DNA of 42,802 nucleotides. It comes from Candidatus Accumulibacter necessarius. GTDB lineage: Bacteria; Pseudomonadota; Gammaproteobacteria; Burkholderiales; Rhodocyclaceae. The position numbers were made by a program, and so were the translations under genes. The notes below the pieces were generated by a model. The model made no database searches and had not been told where the DNA came from. It saw nothing but the letters and a program-made list of their open reading frames with translations. This document shows positions 1 to 8,419 of the stretch, piece by piece. The DNA lies in NCBI GenBank assembly GCA_017302435.1, contig JAFLDL010000041.1:1-42802 (forward strand). The letters run 5' to 3'. Position 1 is the first letter of the stretch. Every line of letters begins with the position of its first letter.

Positions 1-50
1 CCACGCTCCTCTTCGGACAAGACAATCTTCGGGGCAACTCGCATCTGCAT
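1..50 (-). CDS. IS630-type transposase, N-terminal fragment cut by the window edge
   Basis: Reading leftward from an ATG at position 50, the strand encodes MQMRVAPKIVLSEEER before the window ends. This is the usual opening of IS630-family transposases (a stretch like RVAPKIVL followed by acidic residues and then a helix-turn-helix). A GGAG ribosome-binding sequence lies just upstream of the ATG. A second in-frame ATG lies two codons later and could be the true start. Only 16 codons are visible, so family assignment rests on a short but characteristic motif. The insertion sequence must end between about position 51 and the stop codon of the diguanylate cyclase at 122; I could not define its terminal inverted repeat. 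Confidence 0.6.
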   Translation of the reverse strand, partial: MQMRVAPKIVLSEEER

Positions 51-121
51 CTCCACTCCGCACACAACGTGCATTGGAGACGTGGTATCCAGACAAGTTC
101 CCTCAAGAATGCAACACTACA

Positions 122-1651
122 CTAGCCGCCCATGACCCGGTTCTTTCCGGCCCGCTTGGCCACATACATGGCACGGTCCGCCCGTTTGATGACGTCTTCG
201 CCCGATTCGTCGGCAGTCAGTTCCGCCACCCCCGCACTGAAGGTGATCAGGACCCGCTCGTTGCCGGCGAGGAAGAAGTTCCTGGTGAGCTCTCTCTGCA
301 GGCGTTTCATGGCTGCGATGCCCTCGTCCAGGTTGGTATCCGGCATCAGGATCACGAATTCCTCGCCGCCGTAGCGCGCCAGGGTGTCGACCGGTCGCAT
401 GTAGTGGCGAACGACCTGCACCAGGTGAATCAGGGCTTCGTCGCCGCTGGCGTGGCCCAGGCGGTCATTGAGCTGCTTGAAATTGTCGACGTCGAGCAAG
501 GACAGCGACAGCATTTCGTTCTTGCGTCGGACGCTGGCGATCTCGCGCGCCAGAGCCTCGTTAAGTCCACGGCGGTTGAGGACGTCGGTCAGCGGGTCGT
601 GGCGGGCGGAAGCGCTCGCGTGCTGGAGTTCCTCGTGCAGCCTGACCAGCTCGGCGTTGGTTGCCAGGGCGCCGGCCTGCAACTCCTGGAGCTGATCGCG
701 GGCGGCCGCGGTGTCTTCAGCCATGCCGCGGGTGGCATCGATCACCCGTTTCAGCAGTGGCGTCAGGTCTTCGATCGTTCTGACCTCGGCAATCTGCCGC
801 GAGCTGTCCTCCAGGTTATTCTGGAAGTCCGTGCTCGATTGATTCATCATCGCCAGTTGATCGATGAAGGCCGCCAACATCTGGCGCATCGCCTCCTGCG
901 CTTCCAGGGTGCGGCTCTTTGCCTCTCGCTGTCGGCTGATGACATCCTGCAGGCGGCGCTCGACGTCGTCCAGGCGGCGGAGGGTGATGGGGGGGGACAC
1001 GGCACTGACGAGAGAATCGATCTGGCCCTGGACGCATTGCTCATCGAGGCTCAACTCGCCGATGTTGTCAATGATCAAATGCAGCAGCTTGAGCAGGGTC
1101 TGCTTGATCTCCCCCTGCTCTTCCGCCGCCAACGAGGCCCGCTGGCTGAAGCTGGCGAGCAGGGCCAACAGCGCCTGGAAGTCTACTGTCGGGCCTTTGA
1201 GGGTTTCCAGCAGCTTGAGCGCCTGGCTGGACAACCACTCGTCCTCGTCGCCGAGTGCCGGCAGCAGGTCTTCGATCAGGCGCGTGACCCTGGCCAGCAA
1301 CTCGCTGGTGTGTTCTGGCGCTTTGCTTTCGGCCGAGGCCGTTGCTTCGTGGTCGTTGCTGGCCGATTCGGCGCTGGTGAGAGCGATCAGCGCATCCTGG
1401 ATACCCTGCCAGCTTCGCTTGCCGATCGCGGCTCCGAGGCGATCGACATGCCGTTCCTGTCCTGGATTCGCGTCAGCCAGCGCGGTCGCGATCCGCCGCA
1501 ATGGCGCCTCCGGAAATCCTGTCACGTCGGGAAGCTTTGCCACCTCATTGTAACAGGCCTGGTAGTTCGCAGGCGTTGGCAGCAACTTGCGGACCGTCAG
1601 TTGTTTGAGCGCTTCGCGTGCAATCTCGAGAGGATTTTTGGTGTCGATCAT
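122..1651 (-). CDS. Diguanylate cyclase (GGDEF domain)
   Basis: A 509-residue protein that should make cyclic di-GMP from two GTP molecules. The C-terminal GGDEF domain starts near residue 340 (HDPLTDVLNRRG) and carries the active-site GGEEF at about residues 428-432. An RxxD product-inhibition site (RPVD) lies exactly five residues before it. The N-terminal two thirds are helical and partly coiled-coil, with no membrane segment or recognised sensor domain, so the enzyme is probably cytoplasmic. I chose the ATG at 1651; a TTG seven codons upstream (1672) is the alternative. The gene is divergent from dusC and its 3' end abuts the probable IS630 element. The input signal cannot be told from the sequence. 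Confidence 0.92.
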   Translation of the reverse strand: MIDTKNPLEIAREALKQLTVRKLLPTPANYQACYNEVAKLPDVTGFPEAPLRRIATALADANPGQERHVDRLGAAIGKRSWQGIQDALIALTSAESASNDHEATASAESKAPEHTSELLARVTRLIEDLLPALGDEDEWLSSQALKLLETLKGPTVDFQALLALLASFSQRASLAAEEQGEIKQTLLKLLHLIIDNIGELSLDEQCVQGQIDSLVSAVSPPITLRRLDDVERRLQDVISRQREAKSRTLEAQEAMRQMLAAFIDQLAMMNQSSTDFQNNLEDSSRQIAEVRTIEDLTPLLKRVIDATRGMAEDTAAARDQLQELQAGALATNAELVRLHEELQHASASARHDPLTDVLNRRGLNEALAREIASVRRKNEMLSLSLLDVDNFKQLNDRLGHASGDEALIHLVQVVRHYMRPVDTLARYGGEEFVILMPDTNLDEGIAAMKRLQRELTRNFFLAGNERVLITFSAGVAELTADESGEDVIKRADRAMYVAKRAGKNRVMGG

Positions 1652-1850
1652 CAAGTGAGCATCGAGGGTCAAGGAATTCGGCCAGACCAGACCATGCGTC
1701 AGCTGGTAGTGGATTGTACCTTGTGCCCCCTTTGTTGACTTTATGAATTGTGAGGGTTCGCTGCCCGATGAGCGCTAGAGGTGTCCGGATTCCAGCTCTG
1801 GCCGAAGGCGTCTGCTCCGGTAGAATGGGCGAAAAAGGTCTGGGTTGAAC

Positions 1851-2834
1851 ATGGGAAAACTGCTGCTGGCACCGATGGAGGGTTTCGTCGATGATATTCT
1901 GCGCGACGTGCTGACGCGGGTCGGGGCGTATGACCTGGCGGTCAGCGAGTTCATCCGCGTCTCGGGCAGCCTGCTGCCAGCGCGTGCTTTCCGCCGGGTC
2001 TGTCCCGAACTCACCCGAGGCAGCCGCACGCATGCGGGTACGCCTGTCGCCGTTCAACTCCTGGGCAGTGACCCGGGCTGCCTGGCGGAAAACGCGGCGC
2101 AACTGGCTTCGCTGTCGCCGGCCGGCATCGATCTCAATTTTGGCTGTCCCGCGCCAACGGTCAATCGTCATGGGGGCGGTGCCATGCTGCTCGCCGATCC
2201 GGAACAACTGTTCCGCATCACCGCTGCGGTCAGGCGGGCGGTGCCGGCGGCAATCCCGTTTACCGCCAAGATGCGGCTCGGGATGCGCGATACCTCGAGA
2301 ACGCTGGATTGTGCGCGGGCGCTGGCGGCCGGCGGGGTGGTGTCGCTGGTCGTGCATGCACGCACCAGGGCCGAGGGCTATAGACCGCCGGCGCATTGGG
2401 AATGGGTTGCCCGCATCAACGAAGTCGTCCAGCAGCCGGTGACGGCGAACGGCGAGGTGTGGACCACCGATGACCACGCCCGCTGCTGTGCCCTCAGCGC
2501 GTGCCCGGACGTGATGATCGGGCGGGGTGCGGTCGCCGATCCCTTTCTTGCCCGACGGATTCGTGCGCTGGCCGCTGGCGAGGAACTGGCAAGCGAACGC
2601 TCATCCGACTGGCGTCGGCTGCAGCCACTGCTGGCGTCTTTCTGGCTGCAGGTGTGTGCCAAGGTCTCGCCGCGACACGCGCCGGGTCGCCTGAAGCTGT
2701 GGCTCGGTGCGCTGCGGCGAACCTTCGTCGAAGCTGAGGCCCTGTTCCAGGCTGTCCGGGAACTGCGGGGCATCGATGACGTCAACCAGGCGCTTGAACG
2801 GCATGGCGTGCTGCTGTTGCCGGCGCCAGCGTAG
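1851..2834 (+). CDS. dusC: tRNA-dihydrouridine synthase, DusC-like
   Basis: A 327-residue FMN-dependent enzyme that reduces uridine to dihydrouridine in the tRNA D-loop. The N-terminus LLLAPMEGFVD is the flavin-binding opening of the Dus TIM barrel. The catalytic cysteine is in NFGCPAPTVNRHGGGA (Cys about 99). MIGRGAVADPFL near residue 220 is the phosphate-binding loop, and a helical tRNA-binding domain follows. The length and the APMEGF start fit DusC (usually about 315 residues) better than DusA or DusB. I prefer the ATG at 1851 over the TTG two codons earlier. The TrmB-like gene follows after 7 bases, so two tRNA-modifying enzymes probably share a transcript. Confidence 0.88.
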   Translation: MGKLLLAPMEGFVDDILRDVLTRVGAYDLAVSEFIRVSGSLLPARAFRRVCPELTRGSRTHAGTPVAVQLLGSDPGCLAENAAQLASLSPAGIDLNFGCPAPTVNRHGGGAMLLADPEQLFRITAAVRRAVPAAIPFTAKMRLGMRDTSRTLDCARALAAGGVVSLVVHARTRAEGYRPPAHWEWVARINEVVQQPVTANGEVWTTDDHARCCALSACPDVMIGRGAVADPFLARRIRALAAGEELASERSSDWRRLQPLLASFWLQVCAKVSPRHAPGRLKLWLGALRRTFVEAEALFQAVRELRGIDDVNQALERHGVLLLPAPA

Positions 2835-2841
2835 CCGGTCG

Positions 2842-3513
2842 ATGTACGGCAACTCCCGCCTTCCGGCCAGTGCGCAGACTGGCGTGCACGGGCATCTGGC
2901 GATGCTGCTCGATCGGCACGTGAAGGCGCCCTTTCGCAAGCCGTATGCCGACTACAACCGTAGCGCCTTTGCCGCCAGCTTCGAGCGCTTCACGTGCCTT
3001 GCCAGCGGCGCACCGTTGATTCTCGACTCTTGCTGTGGGGTCGGGGAGAGCAGCCACCTGCTCGCCAGGGCGTTTCCGAACCACTACGTGATCGGGGTGG
3101 ACCAGTCGGCGTCGCGACTGGCACGCGGCGGGGGCAGGGCTGCCGAATGGCCGGCCAATCTCGATCTGGTTCGGGCCGACGTGGTCGATTACTGGCGCCT
3201 GTTGCATGATGCGGGTGTCAGGCTAGACCGCCACTACCTGCTTTATCCCAACCCGTGGCCGAAGATCGGCCAACTGAGCCGACGCTGGCATGGGCATCCC
3301 GTTTTCCCCACCGTGCTCGAGCTGGGTGGCGTTCTCGAATGCCGAAGCAACTGGCCGATCTACCTGATGGAGCTGTGTTTCGCAGTGCGGAGACTGACGC
3401 AGCGGGCCGCCCTGTGCGAGCCCTATCTTCCGGAGCAGCCGTTGACACCTTTTGAGCGCAAGTACCTCGCGTCGAATCATCGGCTGTTTCGCACCGTCAT
3501 CGACCTGTCGTGA
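2842..3513 (+). CDS. TrmB-like tRNA (guanine-N7) methyltransferase family protein
   Basis: A 223-residue SAM-dependent methyltransferase. LDSCCGVGESS near residue 55 is the SAM-binding glycine-rich loop and VIGVDQS the following acidic strand. YPNPWPKIGQLSRRWHG is the TrmB signature (YPDPWPK in typical members), and PLTPFERKYL near the C-terminus matches the TrmB motif around TxFExK. The family methylates G46 of tRNA. The protein is shorter and more diverged than canonical TrmB, which is commonly encoded elsewhere, so it may be a paralogue. It sits 7 bases after dusC and just before a tRNA gene, consistent with tRNA modification. The frame is open further upstream inside dusC, but the ATG at 2842 is the sensible start. 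Confidence 0.75.
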   Translation: MYGNSRLPASAQTGVHGHLAMLLDRHVKAPFRKPYADYNRSAFAASFERFTCLASGAPLILDSCCGVGESSHLLARAFPNHYVIGVDQSASRLARGGGRAAEWPANLDLVRADVVDYWRLLHDAGVRLDRHYLLYPNPWPKIGQLSRRWHGHPVFPTVLELGGVLECRSNWPIYLMELCFAVRRLTQRAALCEPYLPEQPLTPFERKYLASNHRLFRTVIDLS

Positions 3514-3597
3514 AACCAGTGCCTGGTCTTGTGCAGCCGGTGGCGCCAGCGCGAGATCGTGGCGTCGCGTCGAGTGGGTGGAGTGGCGGCAGTGGCG

Positions 3598-3627
3598 TTG
3601 TGGAGACGACCCTAACCGTCGTAGAAT
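3598..3627 (+). promoter_or_regulatory. Candidate sigma-70 promoter of tRNA-Gly
   Basis: TTGTGG (3598-3603) and TAGAAT (3622-3627) are separated by 18 bases. The predicted start, about 7 bases downstream, falls just before the tRNA at 3638. This is inferred from consensus match and position only. Confidence 0.5.
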
Positions 3628-3637
3628 AGCGACGTGC

Positions 3638-3711
3638 GCGGGCGTCGTATAATGGTAATACCCTAGCTTCCCAAGCTAGAGCCGAGGGTTCGATTCCCTT
3701 CGCCCGCTCCA
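3638..3711 (+). tRNA. tRNA-Gly (anticodon CCC)
   Basis: A complete cloverleaf folds by eye. The acceptor stem is GCGGGCG (3638-3644) with CGCCCGC (3701-3707). The anticodon stem is CTAGC/GCTAG around the loop TTCCCAA, giving anticodon CCC at 3670-3672. The T arm is GAGGG/CCCTT around TTCGATT. The discriminator base is T and CCA is encoded (3709-3711). It reads GGG codons. Confidence 0.96.
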
Positions 3712-3757
3712 ACCCGGTTCTGTGTGTTGCCAACTCGCCGGAATGCCCGCTATCCTG

Positions 3758-4171
3758 CTAGCCCCCTAGCCCCTGTGGCGTCAGCGGGTCCTTGTCGCGC
3801 TTCAGATTCAGTACGCAGAGAATGCCGGGCGAGTCGGGCGTCGTGCCGAATGATCCTGCCAAGGCTTCGGCGTAATTCTGCCCGGAGATTTTCCGGTGAT
3901 AGTAGCGCGAGGTGACGTCGAGGAAATAGGGGTCGGGATTCTGCAGCAGGTCGCTACCGATGCTTCGGCTGCCGATCCGCATTTCCCCGCATTTGTTCTG
4001 AATCTGGTCAAGAAACGCTTCAAACGGATCGTCAGGTCGCCAAGCATCGGGCGCGCAGGCGGCGAGCACGACGGGAAACAGGGCGACGACAAGCGCCTGG
4101 CGAGATGATCGGAGTTGCTGGAGCTGCGCTTGAGGACGGCTCAGGCTGGCGTTGGCTGGAATGTTTCGCAT
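3758..4171 (-). CDS. Small lipoprotein of unknown function
   Basis: A 137-residue protein with a charged N-terminus, a hydrophobic stretch and a lipobox-like VVLAAC near residue 39, so it is probably lipidated and exported. The mature part has no motif I recognise. It has one tryptophan-proline rich start (DAWRPDDPFEAFLDQI) and a basic C-terminus. GAAGGG precedes the ATG by a suitable distance. A strong hairpin (4191-4222) separates it from the glycine-zipper lipoprotein upstream on the same strand. It could be a small envelope protein; no function is claimed. Confidence 0.6.
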   Translation of the reverse strand: MRNIPANASLSRPQAQLQQLRSSRQALVVALFPVVLAACAPDAWRPDDPFEAFLDQIQNKCGEMRIGSRSIGSDLLQNPDPYFLDVTSRYYHRKISGQNYAEALAGSFGTTPDSPGILCVLNLKRDKDPLTPQGLGG

Positions 4172-4190
4172 TTTTTCCCTTCGGGTGAAA

Positions 4191-4222
4191 GGTATCGGGC
4201 TCGCATCCGGTTGCCCGATACC
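4191..4222 (-). terminator. Perfect 10-bp inverted repeat between two lipoprotein genes
   Basis: GGTATCGGGC (4191-4200) pairs exactly with GCCCGATACC (4213-4222) around a 12-base loop. On the minus strand the stem is followed by TTTCACCC, a weak T tract, so this may be an intrinsic terminator or attenuator after the glycine-zipper gene. It could instead be a structured leader of the next gene. Confidence 0.5.
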
Positions 4223-4249
4223 TGACGAGCAGTCCTGAAACAGTGTGGC

Positions 4250-4693
4250 TTAGCGCGGAACGACGCGTGCGTTTTCCCCGCTGCCTTCAATGAATACCCG
4301 CTGACCCTGGAAGAGGCTCTGACTCACCGGCTGCGTGATCGATACCAGGACCCCGTTGGTCGTGCGCACGATGATCTGCTGCCCTGGCACGGGCTGGTCG
4401 TACTTCTTCTGGACTTCGTTGCCGGCGATGGCGCCGCCGACGGTTCCCAGCACCATCGCCACATCACGTCCGGTGCCACCGCCGATCAGGCTGCCGATGC
4501 CGAGACCGGCAAGACCACCGACGACAGCGCCAACCCCCGCATGATGATTGCTTGGCAATTGCACCAGCGTGATCTGTTCGATGGTGCCGCTACGGATTTC
4601 CAGTTCGCCTGGCGGTGGTCCGGGAACCGCACACGCGGTCAGGAACAGGGCGAGCGCGAATGTTGACAGGTACGATGAGACTTGCTTGAACAT
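4250..4693 (-). CDS. Glycine-zipper 2TM outer-membrane lipoprotein (SlyB/PcP family-like)
   Basis: A 147-residue lipoprotein. The signal peptide MFKQVSSYLSTFALALFLTAC ends in lipobox LTAC. Residues about 55-95 form a glycine zipper, VGAVVGGLAGLGIGSLIGGG then MVLGTVGGAIAGNEVQ, typical of the 17-kDa surface antigen/SlyB group that inserts into or stabilises the outer membrane. The C-terminal part (residues about 100-147) is a small beta domain seen in this family. GGAGG lies 6 bases before the ATG at 4693, which fixes the start; the open frame extends upstream to 4765 without support. Confidence 0.85.
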   Translation of the reverse strand: MFKQVSSYLSTFALALFLTACAVPGPPPGELEIRSGTIEQITLVQLPSNHHAGVGAVVGGLAGLGIGSLIGGGTGRDVAMVLGTVGGAIAGNEVQKKYDQPVPGQQIIVRTTNGVLVSITQPVSQSLFQGQRVFIEGSGENARVVPR

Positions 4694-4869
4694 GCTGACC
4701 TCCTGGAAAGGCGGGTTGGTGGGGAAACGTGTTGATCGTCGAACTGCAGACTGAGCGTGCCGCAAGGATTGTAAACGGTTGACGGAGCGGCGGCTACGTC
4801 AGGTCCGGAGGGGGGCGACTCGATTGGCATACCAGCAAGGCAAGGCACGGTTGCCGGCAGAAGGCCTCT

Positions 4870-5190
4870 CGCCCTGACCACAGGTGGCTCGTCATCGCCT
4901 GCGCCGCCCCAGCTGCTGCCGTCCCTGCCACTGCTCTGGAAGCTGCTGCGGGGCTGCTGCTCGCGATCGGCCCAGGAGGTGTCGCCGCTGGCCGACTGCC
5001 ATCCGCTTGCGCCGTGTTGTTGCCAACCGCCATCGGCATTGCGGTAGGCATTGCCGTCAGCGCTGGCGTACCAACTCCGCGTGCCGGCGTAGACGGCATT
5101 ACCTCTGTCCTCTGTGGCCATAGACGTTGGCGCTGGCCGAGCCACAGCAGGGGTAACCCCAGTAGGTCGTGGTACGGCGATGGTCATCGT
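4870..5190 (-). pseudogene. C-terminal remnant of a large exported repeat-type protein
   Basis: A minus-strand frame reads NAVYAGTRSWYASADGNAYR followed by a GGWQQHGASGWQSASG stretch and a Ser/Gly/Arg-rich tail. This pattern (aromatic repeat of the DGNxYRxxDGGWQ kind plus glycine-rich tail) is typical of the C-terminus of large periplasmic or surface proteins with GxVY/GWQ modules. There is no N-terminal part: the reading frame upstream breaks near 5190, and related-looking sequence continues in another frame toward 5260. The normal C-terminus is also lost, as the frame runs on into the leader of the glycine-zipper gene. I read it as a decayed gene; the parent family is not certain. Confidence 0.5.
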
Positions 5191-5580
5191 TTGATCGTCC
5201 TTTGCTGATCTCAGGTAGGAAGGGCGAGTCCGAGTCGCGCCAGAGTATGTCTCTGACGCTGAGCAGGGTCAACGCGCCACCCGCTCGCCTTTCGGTGCCC
5301 ACGATGCCTGGATCGGCAATGAGTCGTTCGATGCGCCTGGGTCCAACGCATTCGAAGCCGGTTGCGCACTGAAGCGCCTCGCTGCAAGGGCCGCGCGGCG
5401 GTCGAGCTTCTTGCCGGGGAGTTTTCGTGGCGGTATGCTTGATCGTGCAAATGCGAGGATGACGCGGCGACAACAACCAAAGGCAGGAGAAATCAGGGGG
5501 TGTCCTGCAATGAGGAAGCCGTGGGCAGAACACCACGCGCGGCGGTAAGCCGTCGCTGTCAAGGGTACTGAGGGGGCACA
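5191..5580. other. Intergenic, no convincing gene
   Basis: I see only fragmentary frames on both strands here, part of which may belong to the decayed gene at 4870-5190. A purine-rich GAGGGGG just before 5581 is the probable ribosome-binding site of the SulP transporter. Confidence 0.4.
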
Positions 5581-7326
5581 ATGGCACAAGACACTCAAGG
5601 GCAAGGCTTCAGGCTGCCGGTTTTCCAGGGCATCCTGCCGGTTGACCGGTCAGGGATCGGACGGGACGTCCTGGCCGGCTTCACCCTCGCGGCGCTCGCC
5701 ATTCCGGGGACGATGGGCTACACGAAGATCATCGGCACGCCGGTGATCACCGGTCTGTATACCATTCTCATTCCGATGAGCCTGTTTGCCATTTTCGGCT
5801 CGTCGCGGCATCTGTCGGTGGGCGCTGATTCGGCGACAGCGGCGGTGGTTGCCGCCGGTCTCGCCGGCATGGCGGTGCGCGGGTCGAACGAGTGGCTGGC
5901 GCTGTGCAGCCTGCTGGCGCTGCTGGCGGCGGTATTCATGTTCGCCGCACGCGTTCTGCGCCTTGGCTTCCTCGCCGATTTTCTGTCGCGCACGGTACTC
6001 ACCGGCTTTCTCACCGGGGTCGGCGTGCAGGTGGCGCTGCTCGAGGTTTCCGGCCTGTTGGGGTTGCCGCGCATCACCAACGAGCCGCTCGAGCAGATTG
6101 CGCACGACCTGCGGCTGATCGGCGAAGCCAATCCCTATGCGGTGTGCGTCTCGCTCGCCGTGCTGGCGGTGATCCTCGGTGGCAAACGGATTTCGGACAA
6201 GATCCCGGGCGGGCTGATCGCCGTCGTCGCCGCCATTGGCGTCAGCTGGGCGATGGATCTCGGGGCTCACCTCGAGACGCTGGGTGCGGTACCGAGTGGT
6301 CTGCCAACGCTTGCCCTGCCGCACGTCGAGTGGAGCTGGGCGCTGATCCAGAAGCTGCTACCGATCGCCTTTGCCTGCTTTGTGGTGATTCTCGCGCAGA
6401 GCGCCGCGACGTCGCGCGCCTACGCGGCGAAGTACAACGACCGCTTTGACGAAAACGTGGACATGGTCGGGCTTGGCATGGCCAACCTGGGTGCGGGTTT
6501 ATCCGGTACCTTCATCGTCAATGGCAGTCCGACCAACACGGCAATGGTGGACAGTGGCGGTGGCCGCAGCCAGGTGTCGCAGCTCACTGCCAGCGGCATT
6601 GTGCTGGTGGTCCTGCTGTTTCTGACCGGGCCGCTGGCGCATTTGCCGACCGCCGTTCTTTCCGCCATCGTTTTCCTCGTCGCGGTGAGAATGATCGATG
6701 TCAAGGGTATGCGCCGGATCTTCGTCGAGGCGCGCGCCGAGTTCTGGGTGGCCTTGCTGACCGCCGCCACGGTGGTTGTGATCGGCGTCGAGCAGGGAAT
6801 CATTCTCGCCATGGTGCTGTCGCTACTCGATCACGTTCGGCGTGGCTACCGGGGAACCAATGCCATCATCGCAGCGGACAAGCGAAAGAAGGGCTGGCAG
6901 ACCGTTCCGCTCGGCGAGCCACAGCAGATCGCACCGGGCCTGCTCATCTACCTTTTTGGTCACAGCCTGTACTACGCCAACGCTGCGCAGTTTGCCGAGG
7001 AGGTTCTCCGCCTGGGAAAGGACAAGGCGCAGCCGCCGCTGGCATGGTTGTGCGTCGAGGCGGCAGCGATTGGCGACGTCGACTTCTCGGCCGCGGCGAT
7101 GTTGCGCGATACCTGTACGTTGCTGAAGCAACAGGGAATCCGGCTGGTGTTGGCGAACGTGTCTCCGCTGGTACGCGACCAGTTCGATCGCTACGGCATC
7201 ACCGAGGCCCTTGGCGTGGATGCGATCTATGGTTCAGTGCATGCGGTTGTCGCTGCCTACGAGCGCCAGTCGGCTGCGTCGGCTGGGGCGACCACAGGCG
7301 AGACCGGTGGCGGCCAACCAGCCTGA
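5581..7326 (+). CDS. SulP-family anion transporter with STAS domain
   Basis: A 581-residue inner-membrane transporter. The start GRDVLAGFTLAALAIPGTMGY is the SulP signature in which TM1-TM2 open the core; about 10-12 membrane segments follow to residue about 430. NGSPTNTAMVDSGGGRSQVS near residue 320 is the conserved TM9-TM10 loop. A cytoplasmic STAS domain occupies residues about 445-560 (GLLIYLFGHSLYYANAAQFA, then WLCVEAAAIGDVDFSAAAML). SulP members carry sulfate, bicarbonate, or dicarboxylates. The substrate cannot be read from sequence; sulfate would fit with the sulfatases 9 kb away, but that is inference. Start ATG at 5581 with GAGGGGGC upstream. Confidence 0.9.
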   Translation: MAQDTQGQGFRLPVFQGILPVDRSGIGRDVLAGFTLAALAIPGTMGYTKIIGTPVITGLYTILIPMSLFAIFGSSRHLSVGADSATAAVVAAGLAGMAVRGSNEWLALCSLLALLAAVFMFAARVLRLGFLADFLSRTVLTGFLTGVGVQVALLEVSGLLGLPRITNEPLEQIAHDLRLIGEANPYAVCVSLAVLAVILGGKRISDKIPGGLIAVVAAIGVSWAMDLGAHLETLGAVPSGLPTLALPHVEWSWALIQKLLPIAFACFVVILAQSAATSRAYAAKYNDRFDENVDMVGLGMANLGAGLSGTFIVNGSPTNTAMVDSGGGRSQVSQLTASGIVLVVLLFLTGPLAHLPTAVLSAIVFLVAVRMIDVKGMRRIFVEARAEFWVALLTAATVVVIGVEQGIILAMVLSLLDHVRRGYRGTNAIIAADKRKKGWQTVPLGEPQQIAPGLLIYLFGHSLYYANAAQFAEEVLRLGKDKAQPPLAWLCVEAAAIGDVDFSAAAMLRDTCTLLKQQGIRLVLANVSPLVRDQFDRYGITEALGVDAIYGSVHAVVAAYERQSAASAGATTGETGGGQPA

Positions 7327-7592
7327 TGGTGGGTGCCGGGTCAGCTACGTTGAACCGGGGGAGAGCGGCCGCCGGCTGATCTGCTCGGACTGCCGGTTTG
7401 CGAGTCTCGCCCCATACCGCAGGTCTTCGTACTTTGGGAGAGCAAGGCGTGGGCAATGGCCTTGCAGGAGGCGGCGGTACGGTCGAACCGGTCTTCTGCG
7501 CATCGTGAAGCGTTTGGACAAAGGCAAAGGTGAAGGACTATGCGAGAATGCTTGACAGAGGTGATCGCTGCCTCAAGACGACAGGAGAAGAC

Positions 7593-8399
7593 ATGATGAA
7601 GCGAAATCAAAATCCAGTTGCGCACTGGTTCGGCAGTGCTTTGTTGGCTGCCAACGTGCTTTTCGGCAGCGCTGCCGTGGCTCAGGAAAGACCCGTGGCT
7701 GAGGCAGCGCCTGCCGGGCAGATCAAGGACGAGCGGGCGCTCGATCTGCTGAAAGGCATGAGCGACACGCTCGCGAAGGCGCAAACGCTGGGCTTCCAGG
7801 TGCGTAGCCTGGTTCCTTTTGCCACACCTTTCGGGCAGCAGATCAGCCTTTTCGGCACCTCGCGCGTAGCGATGCGGCGGCCCGACCAGCTGTTCGTCGA
7901 GACCCGTGGCGAACTTTTTCCGCACAACCTCTACGTCAACGGCAAGACGGTCACGGCGATCGGGGTCGATAAGCGGTTCTATGCGCAGCAGCCGGCAGCG
8001 GCGAGCACCATTGAAGCCCTGATCCAGAAGGAGCATCCGGGCTCCGACGCCTTGGCGCCCTTTGTGGACTTGCTCGTTGCCGATCCCTACGCCCGTCTCA
8101 CCGAGGGTCTTTCGGGCGCCCTCCTGGTTGGCCAATCGACAATCGAGGCGGTCGTCACGGATCACCTGGCATTTTCCGGCAGCGGCGTCGATTGGGAAAT
8201 CTGGATCGGTAGCAAGGACAAATTGCCGCGCCTGATGATCGTGCACTACCGTGGCGGCGAACGTCAGCCGACCTTCATGGCGACGTTCTCGGACTGGAAA
8301 CTCGGCGCACCGATTCCGGCAGCCACGTTCAATGCCGTCATCCCGAAGGACGCAGTGAAGATCGAGTTCAAGCTGCCTGTCCTTCAGCAATCGAAGTAA
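7593..8399 (+). CDS. DUF2092 periplasmic protein (copy 1)
   Basis: A 268-residue protein with a signal peptide (MMKRNQNPVAHWFGSALL to AVAQ). The mature part matches the DUF2092 pattern: an N-terminal helix (ALDLLKGMSDTLAKAQTLGF), beta strands with RRPDQLFVETRGELF, then LFVNGKTVTAIGVDKRFYA, an aspartate-rich linker, and a C-terminal VDWEIWIGSKDKLPRLMIVH segment. As I recall, the family has a LolA/LolB-like half-barrel fold that binds acyl chains. AGGAGAAG before 7593 supports this start over the longer frame to 7530. The small exported protein at 8420 follows after 20 bases. This pairing recurs at 12402/11913 and 27048/27944. Confidence 0.85.
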   Translation: MMKRNQNPVAHWFGSALLAANVLFGSAAVAQERPVAEAAPAGQIKDERALDLLKGMSDTLAKAQTLGFQVRSLVPFATPFGQQISLFGTSRVAMRRPDQLFVETRGELFPHNLYVNGKTVTAIGVDKRFYAQQPAAASTIEALIQKEHPGSDALAPFVDLLVADPYARLTEGLSGALLVGQSTIEAVVTDHLAFSGSGVDWEIWIGSKDKLPRLMIVHYRGGERQPTFMATFSDWKLGAPIPAATFNAVIPKDAVKIEFKLPVLQQSK

Positions 8400-8419
8400 G
8401 CAGCGAAAGGAACAATGCG

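Noticed and set aside
74-1738. Long plus-strand open frame opposite the diguanylate cyclase
   Set aside because: It mirrors the GGDEF gene and has no recognisable domain; the minus strand carries the intact GGEEF and RxxD motifs.
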